Notes under the pieces: model-generated
Told to the model about the DNA's origin: nothing
Databases searched by the model: none
Seen by the model: only the letters and a program-made list of their open reading frames with translations
Origin: Gimesia chilikensis
GTDB taxonomy: Bacteria; Planctomycetota; Planctomycetia; Planctomycetales; Planctomycetaceae
Direction of reading: 5' to 3'
Length of the DNA: 64,000 bases
Assembly: GCF_007744075.1 (NCBI RefSeq)
Contig: NZ_CP036266.1
Coordinates: 4,449,748-4,513,747 of the forward strand
Program-made: the position numbers and the translations under genes
Part shown: positions 1-8,636 of the stretch, piece by piece
Layout: every line of letters starts with the position of its first letter
Numbering within the stretch: position 1 is the first letter of the stretch

Positions 1-199
1 CATCACGGGACCTGTGGAGGCGACCGGGCTGGGTAATGTGTTGGTCCAGGCTCGTGCGGCAGGCGCTGTCAGTTCGCTGGCTGAAATTCGTGAGATCGTA
101 AGAAATTCGACGGAAACGACAACATATGAACCTCAGGATCAGGCTGTCTGGTCAGAGGCGATGCAGCGGTTCAATCAGCTGCTGGATGCCGCTGGTTAG
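1..199 (+). CDS. Rhamnulokinase-like sugar kinase, C-terminal fragment
   Basis: The reading frame is open from the window edge (first full codon at base 2) to a TAG at 197-199, so only the last ~65 residues are present. The fragment begins ITGPVEATGLGNVLVQ, which matches the conserved C-terminal adenosine-binding stretch of FGGY kinases, closest to rhamnulokinases (GPVEATxxGNxxxQ). A rhamnulokinase phosphorylates L-rhamnulose in rhamnose breakdown. The sugar specificity is inferred from this motif alone; another FGGY kinase is possible. The upstream neighbours that could confirm a rhamnose operon lie outside the window. Confidence 0.7.
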   Translation, partial: ITGPVEATGLGNVLVQARAAGAVSSLAEIREIVRNSTETTTYEPQDQAVWSEAMQRFNQLLDAAG

Positions 200-229
200 C
201 AACCATTCCCCCCTTTAAAAGTGAGTAAC

Positions 230-258
230 TTGCCGTCTGTTCCGCTACACTATATTAT
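230..258 (+). promoter_or_regulatory. Candidate sigma-70-type promoter for ftsY
   Basis: TTGCCG (230-235) and TATTAT (253-258) are separated by exactly 17 bases, close to the -35/-10 consensus, about 60 bases before the ftsY start. This is sequence matching only; no transcription start is known. Confidence 0.45.
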
Positions 259-317
259 CCCAGTCGGTAAACACATTTGATTCATAGCTAAGTATCATCC
301 AGTAAGAAAGTATAACA

Positions 318-1256
318 ATGGGTCTGTTTGACCGCTTGAAACGTGGTTTAGAGAAAACCAAAGATGTCCTGCGCACCGATGTACGCGACCTGTTCAAGGC
401 GGGGGAGATTCTGGATGATCAGAAAATTGAAGAATTTGAAGCACGACTGATTAAGACGGATATGGGCGTTGTCTCTTCGGCAGCCATCTGTGATGAAATC
501 CGCAAGAAACATGGTGGTCGTACCGTGATCCTGGATGAAATTCAGGAAACCGTGAAGGAAAAGATCCGGACGCTGCTGGAAGGAGAAGGTGATACCCGCT
601 GGGACCTGAATGATCCCCTGTCCCCGCTGAAACACAATCCGGATGGTGTGACAGTCATTCTGGTCGCCGGTGTCAACGGGGTCGGGAAGACAACTTCGAT
701 CGCCAAACTGGCAAACCTGATTCTTAAACAGAAGAAAACGGTCCTGCTGGCTGCCGGTGATACATTCCGTGCGGCCGCTGTGGAACAGCTGACCATGTGG
801 GCCAGCCGCCTGGGTTGTGAAATTGTGACCCGTCCTGACGGCACCGACCCGGCCAGTGTTGCTTACTCCGGTTGTGAACGAGCCCTGGAAACCGGCGTTG
901 ACTATTTAATTATTGATACTGCGGGCCGTCTGCAGACACATACCAACCTTATGGAAGAGCTGGAAAAGATCAAACGTGTCGTAGATAAGAAGATCCCGGG
1001 TGCACCACACGAGAACCTGCTGGTTCTGGATGCAACGACTGGGCAAAATGGTCTGAGTCAGGCAGAACATTTCTCGAACGCAATCGAGTGTTCTGGAATA
1101 ATTTTAGCAAAATTAGATGGTACAGCCCGGGGTGGAGTGACCGTTGCAATCCGCCAGAAGATGGGGATACCGGTCAAATATATAGGCGTTGGAGAGCAGA
1201 TTGACGACCTTGAACTCTTTAATCCACAAGGTTTTGTCGACGCTTTATTCGCCTGA
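318..1256 (+). CDS. ftsY: Signal recognition particle receptor FtsY
   Basis: FtsY is the SRP receptor GTPase that docks ribosome-nascent chain-SRP complexes at the membrane for co-translational insertion. The 312 residues hold a short N-terminal helical N domain (about 1-100) and a complete G domain: P-loop GVNGVGKT at 118-125, DTFRAAA at 148-154, DTAGRL at 200-205 and AKLDG at 264-268 (TKLDG in most homologues), followed by GTARGG. The protein lacks the long acidic A domain of the E. coli protein, which is common outside enterobacteria. It is a single gene with its own promoter candidate. The start is the first ATG; the Shine-Dalgarno match is weak. Confidence 0.97.
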   Translation: MGLFDRLKRGLEKTKDVLRTDVRDLFKAGEILDDQKIEEFEARLIKTDMGVVSSAAICDEIRKKHGGRTVILDEIQETVKEKIRTLLEGEGDTRWDLNDPLSPLKHNPDGVTVILVAGVNGVGKTTSIAKLANLILKQKKTVLLAAGDTFRAAAVEQLTMWASRLGCEIVTRPDGTDPASVAYSGCERALETGVDYLIIDTAGRLQTHTNLMEELEKIKRVVDKKIPGAPHENLLVLDATTGQNGLSQAEHFSNAIECSGIILAKLDGTARGGVTVAIRQKMGIPVKYIGVGEQIDDLELFNPQGFVDALFA

Positions 1257-1450
1257 TGCCTGTTAATTAGTCTGCATACAAACTCTTATATTCCCATTAC
1301 TTTATATGAGTATTGCGGGTTACTGCGCGCTCGTTGCATAATATTCGCGCAAGTTTAACATTCTTCAGCAACTGTTAAACTATTCCGGCTCCGCAATCTG
1401 GCGACAAAAGCCAGACCCTCCCGATCAGTCAGAATATTCTTGACGTATCT

Positions 1451-1464
1451 CTTTTGATCAAAAG
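1451..1464. promoter_or_regulatory. Perfect 14-bp palindrome upstream of the porin gene
   Basis: CTTTTGATCAAAAG is its own reverse complement and lies about 215 bases before the porin start. The size fits a binding site for a dimeric regulator, but no such regulator is identified here. Confidence 0.35.
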
Positions 1465-1497
1465 CACTACTGAGAATTCCGATATTCCGAGTTAGAG

Positions 1498-1557
1498 CCA
1501 TCGTTAAGTTAGCGCTCAATTTGTGGACCGTAACTGGTTCTCTTAATCTAACGATGG
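1498..1557. repeat. Inverted repeat in the porin leader
   Basis: CCATCGTTA at 1498-1506 is repeated inverted as TAACGATGG at 1549-1557, with 42 bases between the arms. It could fold the 5' untranslated region of the porin mRNA or mark a bipartite operator. Confidence 0.35.
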
Positions 1558-1677
1558 GAAATTGATTTGAACCGTCAGTATGGCTTCTACCAAACTATAT
1601 TACCGGAAAGCATGCGCGCTTCCCTTCTGACGGTATGGAGACCAAGCACCCAAGAAGGTGTACTCAGGAGTTAAAAT

Positions 1678-3132
1678 ATGCGAAAACTGAAGGAATTGAA
1701 ACGAAAAGCCAGACTGACTGGGCTCCTGCTGAGCGGGCTGGGTCTCATGGCTGTTTCGCCAGCATTTGGTGGTGATGCCGGATGTGCTCCCTCGTGCGTC
1801 CCCGCATCAAACCCTTGCTGCACGAAAGTGTTCGAGGATGCTGGTGACAAGCTGGCTGTAGAACTTGAGCGGTTAACCGCTGAATGTTGTGCCCCTAAAA
1901 CCTGTGCCCCTACCTGCACGACAGATGGCTGCACCGATCCCAACACATGTTGTGGTGAAGAAGCCGGTGATGATGGAGACTGCTGCAGCGGACGCCTGAC
2001 TCGTCTGTTTGACGACTGCGACGGCTGTGGCAACATCCTGGAAGATAACGGCTGGAAACTGAGTGGCTGGCTGGAATTCGGGATTACATTCAACGGAAAC
2101 CGTCCTGCTGACAATCTTAACACACCAGGTGTTGGATTCAACCAGGCTGACAGCCAGTTCATGTTGAACCAGTTGTACTTCGTTCTGGAAAAAGACGCTG
2201 CCGCCAACGAAGACTGCTTCGGCTGGGGTGGTCGTGTTGACCTGCTCGTCGGTTCAGACGCTGCTGATACTGCCGTATTCGGTGGTCCTAACAACACCCC
2301 CAACTTCGATGGAACATGGTCTAACAACGACATCGCAACTGCCAACCAGATTGGTCTGGCTATGCCGCAGATGTACGCCTCTGTTTATGCCCCCATCGGA
2401 AACGGTGTTACCATCAATGTCGGTCACTTCTACACCGTTATCGGTTACGAAGTTGTACCTGCAACCGGTAACTTCTTCTACTCACACGCTTATACCATGC
2501 AGTACGATGAGCCGTTTACCCACACCGGGGTTCTGGCCAGTACTGACCTGAGCGACAACATCTCACTGACCGGTGGTATCACCACAGGTTGGGACGATTT
2601 TGAAAATCAGAACAACGAGTGGAGCTTCCTGGGTTCTGTAGGCTGGACCAGCGACAGTGAAGACACCTCCGTCACATTCGCCATCAGCTCTGGTGGTGAA
2701 AACGACGCTTTTGGTGGTACTTCCAACCTGACCATCTTCAGCCTTGTTGCTCAGCAGAAACTGTCTGAAAACCTGAGCTACGTATTCCAGCACGACCACA
2801 TGTTCTACCCGAACGGTGACGCTAATGCTGCTGGCGTAACAGCTGAAGCTTACGGTATCAACCAGTACCTGTTCTACGATATCTGCGATTCAACCCGTGC
2901 TGGTATGCGTGTTGAATGGTGGCGTGACCACAACGGTACCCAGTTGGGTGCTCCTGGCACGAACTACTACGAAATTACAGCTGGTATCAACCACAAGCTC
3001 AACTCCTGCATTCAGGTTCGTCCTGAAATCCGCTGGGACTGGGCTGACGGTTCAGATCCCTGGCAAACCTCTAATGGTGGAACCAAGGACAGCCAGTTCA
3101 CCGTTGGTACTGACGTAATCCTCGTCTTCTAA
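1678..3132 (+). CDS. Cysteine-rich outer-membrane beta-barrel porin (BBP2/OmpL-like)
   Basis: This 484-residue secreted protein starts with a basic stretch and a hydrophobic signal peptide (cleavage probably near residue 31). Residues 36-117 hold 15 cysteines, several as CC pairs, with acidic spacers. From about residue 125 the sequence becomes alternating aromatic/Asn/Gly-rich beta strands (for example SGWLEFGITFNGNRP, MLNQLYFVLEK) and ends in a C-terminal phenylalanine (ILVF), as outer-membrane barrels do. This resembles the planctomycete BBP2 (beta-barrel porin 2) family. It is a single gene with a long leader and a strong terminator, suggesting high expression. The Cys-rich head may cross-link the porin to the cell wall; that is inference. 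Confidence 0.8.
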   Translation: MRKLKELKRKARLTGLLLSGLGLMAVSPAFGGDAGCAPSCVPASNPCCTKVFEDAGDKLAVELERLTAECCAPKTCAPTCTTDGCTDPNTCCGEEAGDDGDCCSGRLTRLFDDCDGCGNILEDNGWKLSGWLEFGITFNGNRPADNLNTPGVGFNQADSQFMLNQLYFVLEKDAAANEDCFGWGGRVDLLVGSDAADTAVFGGPNNTPNFDGTWSNNDIATANQIGLAMPQMYASVYAPIGNGVTINVGHFYTVIGYEVVPATGNFFYSHAYTMQYDEPFTHTGVLASTDLSDNISLTGGITTGWDDFENQNNEWSFLGSVGWTSDSEDTSVTFAISSGGENDAFGGTSNLTIFSLVAQQKLSENLSYVFQHDHMFYPNGDANAAGVTAEAYGINQYLFYDICDSTRAGMRVEWWRDHNGTQLGAPGTNYYEITAGINHKLNSCIQVRPEIRWDWADGSDPWQTSNGGTKDSQFTVGTDVILVF

Positions 3133-3193
3133 GACCAACGATCACGATTGAATCACCCGTCATTCCCAATCCCGAATGATGTGGTAGAAATCA

Positions 3194-3230
3194 AAGAGAG
3201 CCTTCCTGATTCGGGAAGGCTCTCTTCTTT
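3194..3230 (+). terminator. Rho-independent terminator of the porin gene
   Basis: A 13-base perfect stem (3194-3206 with 3214-3226), containing AGAGAGCCTTCC and its complement around a 7-base loop, is followed by a T-rich run. It lies about 60 bases after the porin stop. Confidence 0.85.
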
Positions 3231-3381
3231 TGCGCAGTGTGGTATGCGATTTTGCTCTGATCCGTTTCTGTTTATTCTATCGAAAATTGACGTCTCTGAA
3301 ATCAGTCTGGTAAGATGAGAAACAGCGTCTTGAATGTGTTCTATTCCTGTTCTCGCCGTATCTCAGCCTGATTGACTCGCC

Positions 3382-4977
3382 ATGAACCGAATGTTGCTCC
3401 GCTCCTGCCTGTTGTTACCGCTGCTTTTCAGCTGTTCTGTTTTGTGGGGATCTGATAATTCTGATCAGCGTCCCAACATCATACTTGTAATGGCGGATGA
3501 CCTGGGCTGGTCTGATATTGGCTGCTACGGAGGTGAAATCGATACGCCGCACATTGACAGCCTGTCTCGTGACGGCATACGTTTCACTCAGTTTTATAAC
3601 AATGCCATCTGTGGCCCCACGCGGGCCTCTCTGTTGACAGGGCTTTATTGCCAGCAGACAGGTCATCGTGGAGATCGCTGGAACGAACCCAAGAATTTCG
3701 ACGTCTGCGTGACATTTGGTGAAGTCCTGCAACAGGCCGGGTATCGGACAATGATGGTCGGAAAGTGGCAGGGGAGAGACTCTGCCCTCGATCGGGGATT
3801 TCATCGTTTTTACGGGCCGATGTGCCAGGGTAAAATCAGCTACTTTCATGAAGTCGCCCAGAATCCGTATTACCTGGATCGCAAACGAATTGAACTGCCT
3901 GACGATTTTTACCTGACTGATGCCCTCAATGATCACGCATTGCAGTTTCTTCAGGAAGGACTGACTGGCAAACAGCCGTTTCTGCTGTATGTCGCCCACA
4001 TCGCCCCGCACTGGCCCCTGCATGCCCGGGAACAGGAAATCGCCCGCTACCGTGAACAATACCTGACACAAGGTTGGGATCAGGTTCGTTCCCGTCGTTT
4101 TGCACATCAACGGTCAACCGGACTGATTCCACAGGAATGGGAGTTAGCACCTCGGTCAGCCAGCATTCGCGACTGGTCCGGGGAACCAAATCAACGCTGG
4201 CAGGCAGAACGGATGGCCGTGTATGCAGCCCAGGTGAAATCGATTGACCGTGGTCTGGGACAATTACTGCGAGCTCTGAAAAAGGCGGACGCAGCAGAAG
4301 ATACGCTGGTCATTTTTCTGTCTGACAATGGTGCCGCCCCCGATGGCGGGCTGGCTCCCTCACAGAGTGGCATGGGATTCAGTGAGAAACGTCCCAACAA
4401 AAACTGGCGACGCGACCAGGTGCCAATCAAACCGGGCAGTGGTCCTGATCACATGCCTGGCCCCCATGATACCTTTGCCGCCTACGGTCTGGCCTGGGCG
4501 ACGACCAGCAATACGCCTTTCCGGGGGACAAAACTGGAAGGTTACGAAGGTGGGATCCGCACGCCACTCATCGTTCGCTGGCCCAAAGTCATCCAGCAGG
4601 GAGGTTCTGTCACCAGACAGGCGGGACATGTGATGGACTTGATGCCCACATTTCTGGATATTGCCCGGACCGAGTATCCCCAGGAGTTTCAAGGTCGTCA
4701 CCCTCTACCAGTCGAAGGTCAGAGCCTGTTGCCCGTATTTGAGGGGAAACAACGCAAGCCGTATTCGGAACTCTGCTGGGACCTGCCCCGCCAGCAGTCC
4801 ATCATCAGTGGTGACTGGAAAGCGATCAGACCACGCCAGCAGCCGACAAAGTGGGAACTCTACAATCTGAAAGACGATGGCACCGAGACCACTAACCTGG
4901 CAGCCCAACATCCGGAGAAAGTCGAGTCTTTATCCCGGCGGTATGCTGCCTGGCACAAACGTGTGAATGCGAAATAA
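3382..4977 (+). CDS. Secreted sulfatase (arylsulfatase family)
   Basis: This is a 531-residue formylglycine-dependent sulfatase, which hydrolyses sulfate esters, probably of algal polysaccharides. A signal peptide covers about residues 1-23. The metal-binding pair DD is at 39-40 (MADDLGW), and the sulfatase signature CGPTR at 77-81 holds the cysteine that is converted to formylglycine. Further family marks are GKWQGRD (usually GKWHLG) and LSDNGAA. The replacement of His by Gln in GKWQ is unusual and may affect the active site or substrate choice. No sulfatase-maturating enzyme is nearby. The exact substrate cannot be read from the sequence. Confidence 0.92.
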   Translation: MNRMLLRSCLLLPLLFSCSVLWGSDNSDQRPNIILVMADDLGWSDIGCYGGEIDTPHIDSLSRDGIRFTQFYNNAICGPTRASLLTGLYCQQTGHRGDRWNEPKNFDVCVTFGEVLQQAGYRTMMVGKWQGRDSALDRGFHRFYGPMCQGKISYFHEVAQNPYYLDRKRIELPDDFYLTDALNDHALQFLQEGLTGKQPFLLYVAHIAPHWPLHAREQEIARYREQYLTQGWDQVRSRRFAHQRSTGLIPQEWELAPRSASIRDWSGEPNQRWQAERMAVYAAQVKSIDRGLGQLLRALKKADAAEDTLVIFLSDNGAAPDGGLAPSQSGMGFSEKRPNKNWRRDQVPIKPGSGPDHMPGPHDTFAAYGLAWATTSNTPFRGTKLEGYEGGIRTPLIVRWPKVIQQGGSVTRQAGHVMDLMPTFLDIARTEYPQEFQGRHPLPVEGQSLLPVFEGKQRKPYSELCWDLPRQQSIISGDWKAIRPRQQPTKWELYNLKDDGTETTNLAAQHPEKVESLSRRYAAWHKRVNAK

Positions 4978-5014
4978 AAAATGCCGTGTGACAGGTTCAG
5001 ACCCATCACACGGC
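4970..5014 (-). terminator. Rho-independent terminator of purH
   Basis: GCCGTGTGA (4983-4991) and TCACACGGC (5006-5014) form a 9-base perfect stem. On the minus strand the stem is followed by a T-rich run (ATTTTTTATTT), so it terminates purH. It abuts the stop codon of the convergent sulfatase. Confidence 0.8.
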
Positions 5015-5059
5015 GATATTCGTATTAAGCTTCTTGCGTCAGCAGTCAATCTCAGTGGC

Positions 5060-6643
5060 TTAGTGTTTGAAATGACGGCGACCGGTAAAGATCATCGCGA
5101 TGTTGTGCTCATTGCAGGCAGCGATGACTTCTTCATCCCGCACGGAACCGCCGGGCTGAATAATGGCGGTCACGCCTGCTTTAGCAGCTTCATCCACACC
5201 GTCGCGGAAGGGGAAGAACGCGTCTGATGCGACGATTGAACCCTGGCTCCGATCACCGGCTTTGTAAGCGGCGATATAAGATGAATCGAGACGACTCATC
5301 TGCCCTGCTCCGGCTCCGAGCAGCATTTCATCTTTGGCAATGACGATCGCATTCGATTTCACGTGGCGGCAGACAACCCAGCCAAAGCTTAAACTGTTGA
5401 GTTCTTCTGGCGTAGGCTCGCGTTCTGTGACGACTTTCCAGTCGCTCTTATCGTCACGCAGTTCGTCTTTTTCCTGCACCAGCAGACCGCCGGATACACG
5501 ACGATAATCCAGGCTCGGTTCAGCCGGCTCCTGCATCATCGGGCACTTCATCAGACGAACATTCTTTTTCCATTTAGGCTTTGTGGTCAGCAGTTCGAAA
5601 GCCGCGGGTTCATAATCCGGGGCGATGATGGCTTCAATGAACCGATTGGGTTCGCAGAGTTTTTCTGCCGTCGCCTGATCGACAGGACGGTTGAAACTTA
5701 AAATCGAACCGAAGGCACTGACCGGGTCACCGGCGTAAGCTTTTTCGAACGCTTCAGCGAGCGTCTCTGCAGTGGCACAGCCACAGGGATTGGTGTGTTT
5801 GATGACCACAGCGGCTGGCTGATCGAAGTCACTGGCAATCTGCAGGGCGGCATCCAGGTCCAGGTAATTATTGTAGGACAGTTCTTTACCGTTTAACTGC
5901 TCTGCCTGGGCGACGCTGGCTGCCGGTGGATTCTGTTCGGCGTAGAAAGCGGCTCCCTGGTGCGGGTTCTCGCCGTAACGCAATTGATCGCGCTTCACCA
6001 GATTGATGCTGACCGATTCGGGGAAACGGCTTTGTGAATCTGCTTCCGCAGGCAAAACCGAAGCCATGAAATTAGCGACGGCCCGATCATAGCGTGCAGT
6101 CATTTCAAACGCAGCGGCAGAGAGTTCCAGTCGAAATTCGGGAGTCAGCGGACCAGTCTTGAGTGCATCGAGCACACGATTATATTGTGACTGATTGGTC
6201 ACGATGCCGACATAGGCATGATTCTTAGCAGCGGAACGAACCATGCTGGGGCCGCCGATATCAATCTGTTCGATTGCCTCGGGCAGGGTCACATCCGGCT
6301 TGGCAATCGTGGCTTCAAAGGGATACAGATTACAGACCACCAGTTCGAACGGTACGATTTCAAACTCTTTGATCGAAGCCGCATCGCTGGGGAGATCGGG
6401 ACGTCCCAGAATGGCGCCGTGGACCTTGGGATGCAGAGTCTTGACGCGTCCATCCATGATCTCAGGGAAGCCCGTGTAAGTAGAGATGTCAATGACATTG
6501 ACTCCCTGCTCTTCGAGGTAACGGCGTGTGCCCCCCGTGGAGATAAACTCAAAACCCAGTTCAGCCAGACCTTTGACAAAATCATCCAGACCCGATTTGT
6601 CACTGACACTGACCAACGCCCGACGCGGATAAGAATCGCTCAT
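5060..6643 (-). CDS. purH: Bifunctional AICAR formyltransferase/IMP cyclohydrolase PurH
   Basis: PurH catalyses the last two steps of de novo purine synthesis, AICAR to FAICAR to IMP. The 527 residues match the usual length. The N-terminal MGS-like cyclohydrolase domain shows SVSDKSGL, STGGTRRYL and GFPEIMDGRVKTLHP. The C-terminal transformylase domain shows LRYGENPHQ, KELSYNN, KHTNPCG, SNAIV and IIQPGGSVRDEEV. The protein ends FTGRRHFKH, as in the family. It is a single gene with its own terminator, and the start ATG matches the family start. Confidence 0.98.
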   Translation of the reverse strand: MSDSYPRRALVSVSDKSGLDDFVKGLAELGFEFISTGGTRRYLEEQGVNVIDISTYTGFPEIMDGRVKTLHPKVHGAILGRPDLPSDAASIKEFEIVPFELVVCNLYPFEATIAKPDVTLPEAIEQIDIGGPSMVRSAAKNHAYVGIVTNQSQYNRVLDALKTGPLTPEFRLELSAAAFEMTARYDRAVANFMASVLPAEADSQSRFPESVSINLVKRDQLRYGENPHQGAAFYAEQNPPAASVAQAEQLNGKELSYNNYLDLDAALQIASDFDQPAAVVIKHTNPCGCATAETLAEAFEKAYAGDPVSAFGSILSFNRPVDQATAEKLCEPNRFIEAIIAPDYEPAAFELLTTKPKWKKNVRLMKCPMMQEPAEPSLDYRRVSGGLLVQEKDELRDDKSDWKVVTEREPTPEELNSLSFGWVVCRHVKSNAIVIAKDEMLLGAGAGQMSRLDSSYIAAYKAGDRSQGSIVASDAFFPFRDGVDEAAKAGVTAIIQPGGSVRDEEVIAACNEHNIAMIFTGRRHFKH

Positions 6644-6849
6644 TTGTTTCTAAATCAATTTCCGAAGAATACAGAAATACAGTATTTCTGAGAGAGAAAA
6701 AGCGTACCTGAGTGCGCGGCGAAAGGGGGCCTGCCTGACACAGACCACAGAATCATTCTCTCGGGCACTCAACCAGAGGTCAGTTTAGCCACTCTCTGGT
6801 CAGAAAACAAACGAGGCATACCCTGCTTCAGCAGAAGAGGCGAACCTGT

Positions 6850-8127
6850 TTACTGAACAGGGTTTTCAGTCGCCGGAGCTTCGGTATTCGCATTATCCGC
6901 AGCAGGTTCGGGAGCCACTTCGGGCAGAATCGGGTATTTATCCTGGTGCTTGAAGCGAATCGGGAACGGTAAATCTTTCTGTTTCAGACAGAGAATGACG
7001 CCTGATTCAGAAGCACAGAAAATACGGTCGTTCAATTCGTTCATGAGCTTGACCTGATACTTTCGCAGAGGAACCGCAGAGAGCAGTGCTCCATCCTTAC
7101 GGGACAGCACGAGCAGATTCCCCAGTTCATCCGTGGCATAAACCCGGGTGGGTGACATGGAAATAAAGGTCGAACCCAGTGGCTGCCACCATTCTTCCAT
7201 ACCGGTTTCACTGGAGAGCTGGAACAGGCCGCTCTTGCGTGAAGAGAGATAGACTTCGTTCTCTAGAACCATGACCGGAATACGAATCGGAAATGAGGTA
7301 CGGATTCTCCAGCGGACAATACCATTGAGAATATTCAGGCAATACAGGTTCTGATCCTCGGATGCGAGGTATACACTATTTTTATTTTCTGCCAGATCGG
7401 TGGCAATCGGTGCGTCGGTTTCAAACTGATACGTCAGCTTTCGATCGGACAAGGTGACGGAATACAGCGATCCGTCCTGACTGGCAAATACGAGAGCGCG
7501 GGGAGTCACAAGCGAAGGAGTCGTAATGGCATCGCCTGTCTGGAAGGTCCAGCGAATGGCAAGATCACGCCAGGCGGGTAACTTGGATTCGCCGCTCAAC
7601 TCTTTCAGTTTTCGCAGATTCCAGGCATAAACTCGACCATCCAGTGTGCCAACGTAAAGTGCGTCTTCGTCAACGGTCGGGCTGGTAGAAGCTGATGTGG
7701 GAAGCTGCAGTTCCCAGTCGATCTCACCATTCATCCGGTCGATGGAATAGATCTTCGTTCCGACGGTGATGAACACGTATTTTGAATTGGAAACCGGCGG
7801 ATAACTGGCGTTATTCCCCCGCCCCATCTGTGTCGCCCAGAGCTTCTTTCCTGTTTCATTATTGAAAGCAGTGATGATCCCGGAAGTGGAAATCGCGTAG
7901 ATATTAACTTCATCCAGCGTCAGATGGACGATGCGGTCCCGGTGAGGGTCCACTGTGGCCTGGCCCCACCAGACCCGTTCCAGATTATGTTTGACCAGCG
8001 AACGCTGGGTTGGAACCGTCAGTCCCACGGATGATTCGTTTAAGCGTTGCGCCTGCAGATTTTCAGAGCACAGCCCCATAACCAGTAGCGCCAGAATCAA
8101 ATACTTGGGCATCTTCCAACCAGACAT
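6850..8127 (-). CDS. Secreted PQQ-like beta-propeller protein
   Basis: This is a protein of about 425 residues with a signal peptide (hydrophobic stretch ILALLVMGLCS, cleavage probably after LQAQ). It has repeated PQQ-type blades: GIITAFNNETGKKLWATQ, KIYSIDRMNGEIDWELQ, GRVYAWNLR, GSLYSVTLSDRKLTY and NLYCLNILNGIVRW. The fold resembles BamB and other WD-like scaffolds, with no catalytic residues of PQQ dehydrogenases visible. The C-terminus is rich in Ala/Glu/Pro. I chose the ATG at 8127; a TTG two codons earlier is also open. The role is probably scaffolding at the periplasm or outer membrane, by inference. Confidence 0.85.
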   Translation of the reverse strand: MSGWKMPKYLILALLVMGLCSENLQAQRLNESSVGLTVPTQRSLVKHNLERVWWGQATVDPHRDRIVHLTLDEVNIYAISTSGIITAFNNETGKKLWATQMGRGNNASYPPVSNSKYVFITVGTKIYSIDRMNGEIDWELQLPTSASTSPTVDEDALYVGTLDGRVYAWNLRKLKELSGESKLPAWRDLAIRWTFQTGDAITTPSLVTPRALVFASQDGSLYSVTLSDRKLTYQFETDAPIATDLAENKNSVYLASEDQNLYCLNILNGIVRWRIRTSFPIRIPVMVLENEVYLSSRKSGLFQLSSETGMEEWWQPLGSTFISMSPTRVYATDELGNLLVLSRKDGALLSAVPLRKYQVKLMNELNDRIFCASESGVILCLKQKDLPFPIRFKHQDKYPILPEVAPEPAADNANTEAPATENPVQ

Positions 8128-8636
8128 ATTCAATCTTTTCCAGAATGATTTAGGAGAACGGGTGATTCAAATTCGCGGAGAATGCTCTCAGACATCAGAA
8201 ATGATGCGAGGCCTCCCTCTCTCAAGTCTACATGATGGATTCATCAGACACCGAAAGAGTCTGTAAAAACAGGTAATATTCTGGCCTGCTCCTGACTCCA
8301 GAAATATCACACTCACCCTATTCTACCTACACAACCAAGCTGGAATCCAGCATTGTTCCGCCGAGATTCGAAGAATTTTCACCATCAAAACTGAACAGAT
8401 TTATCAAATTGGTTGATGCAAACAGTCCTCGCACGTTATTCAGTAGCAGGCAGTTCCCAGCCAACTATTGATGCTGACGGATTTACTGATTAAGCGGTTC
8501 CTGTCGGATGCTGCGGTAATCCTGCGTTCCTGCGAAACAGGAACTACTCAGTCCGTCCTGGATGTGTTAAAATAACTGCAGTTTTCCTGTCTGCAAATCA
8601 AGCTTTGATCCTCTCACAGCCTGAAAGGGAACTGGC
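8128..8636. other. Divergent intergenic region with one small hairpin
   Basis: These 509 bases between two divergent genes have no convincing gene. A perfect 7-base stem, GTTCCTG (8526-8532) and CAGGAAC (8538-8544), lies about 95 bases before the next gene. It could sit in that gene's 5' leader. Nothing else stands out. Confidence 0.4.

Larger units (their letters stand above)
1257..1677. other. Intergenic leader region between ftsY and the porin gene
   Basis: This 421-base stretch has no convincing gene. It holds a 14-base perfect palindrome (1451-1464) and an inverted repeat with 9-base arms (1498-1557), both listed separately. It ends in a plausible ribosome binding site (CAGGAG) just before the porin start. 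The size and structure suggest a regulated or structured 5' leader of the porin gene. Confidence 0.5.
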
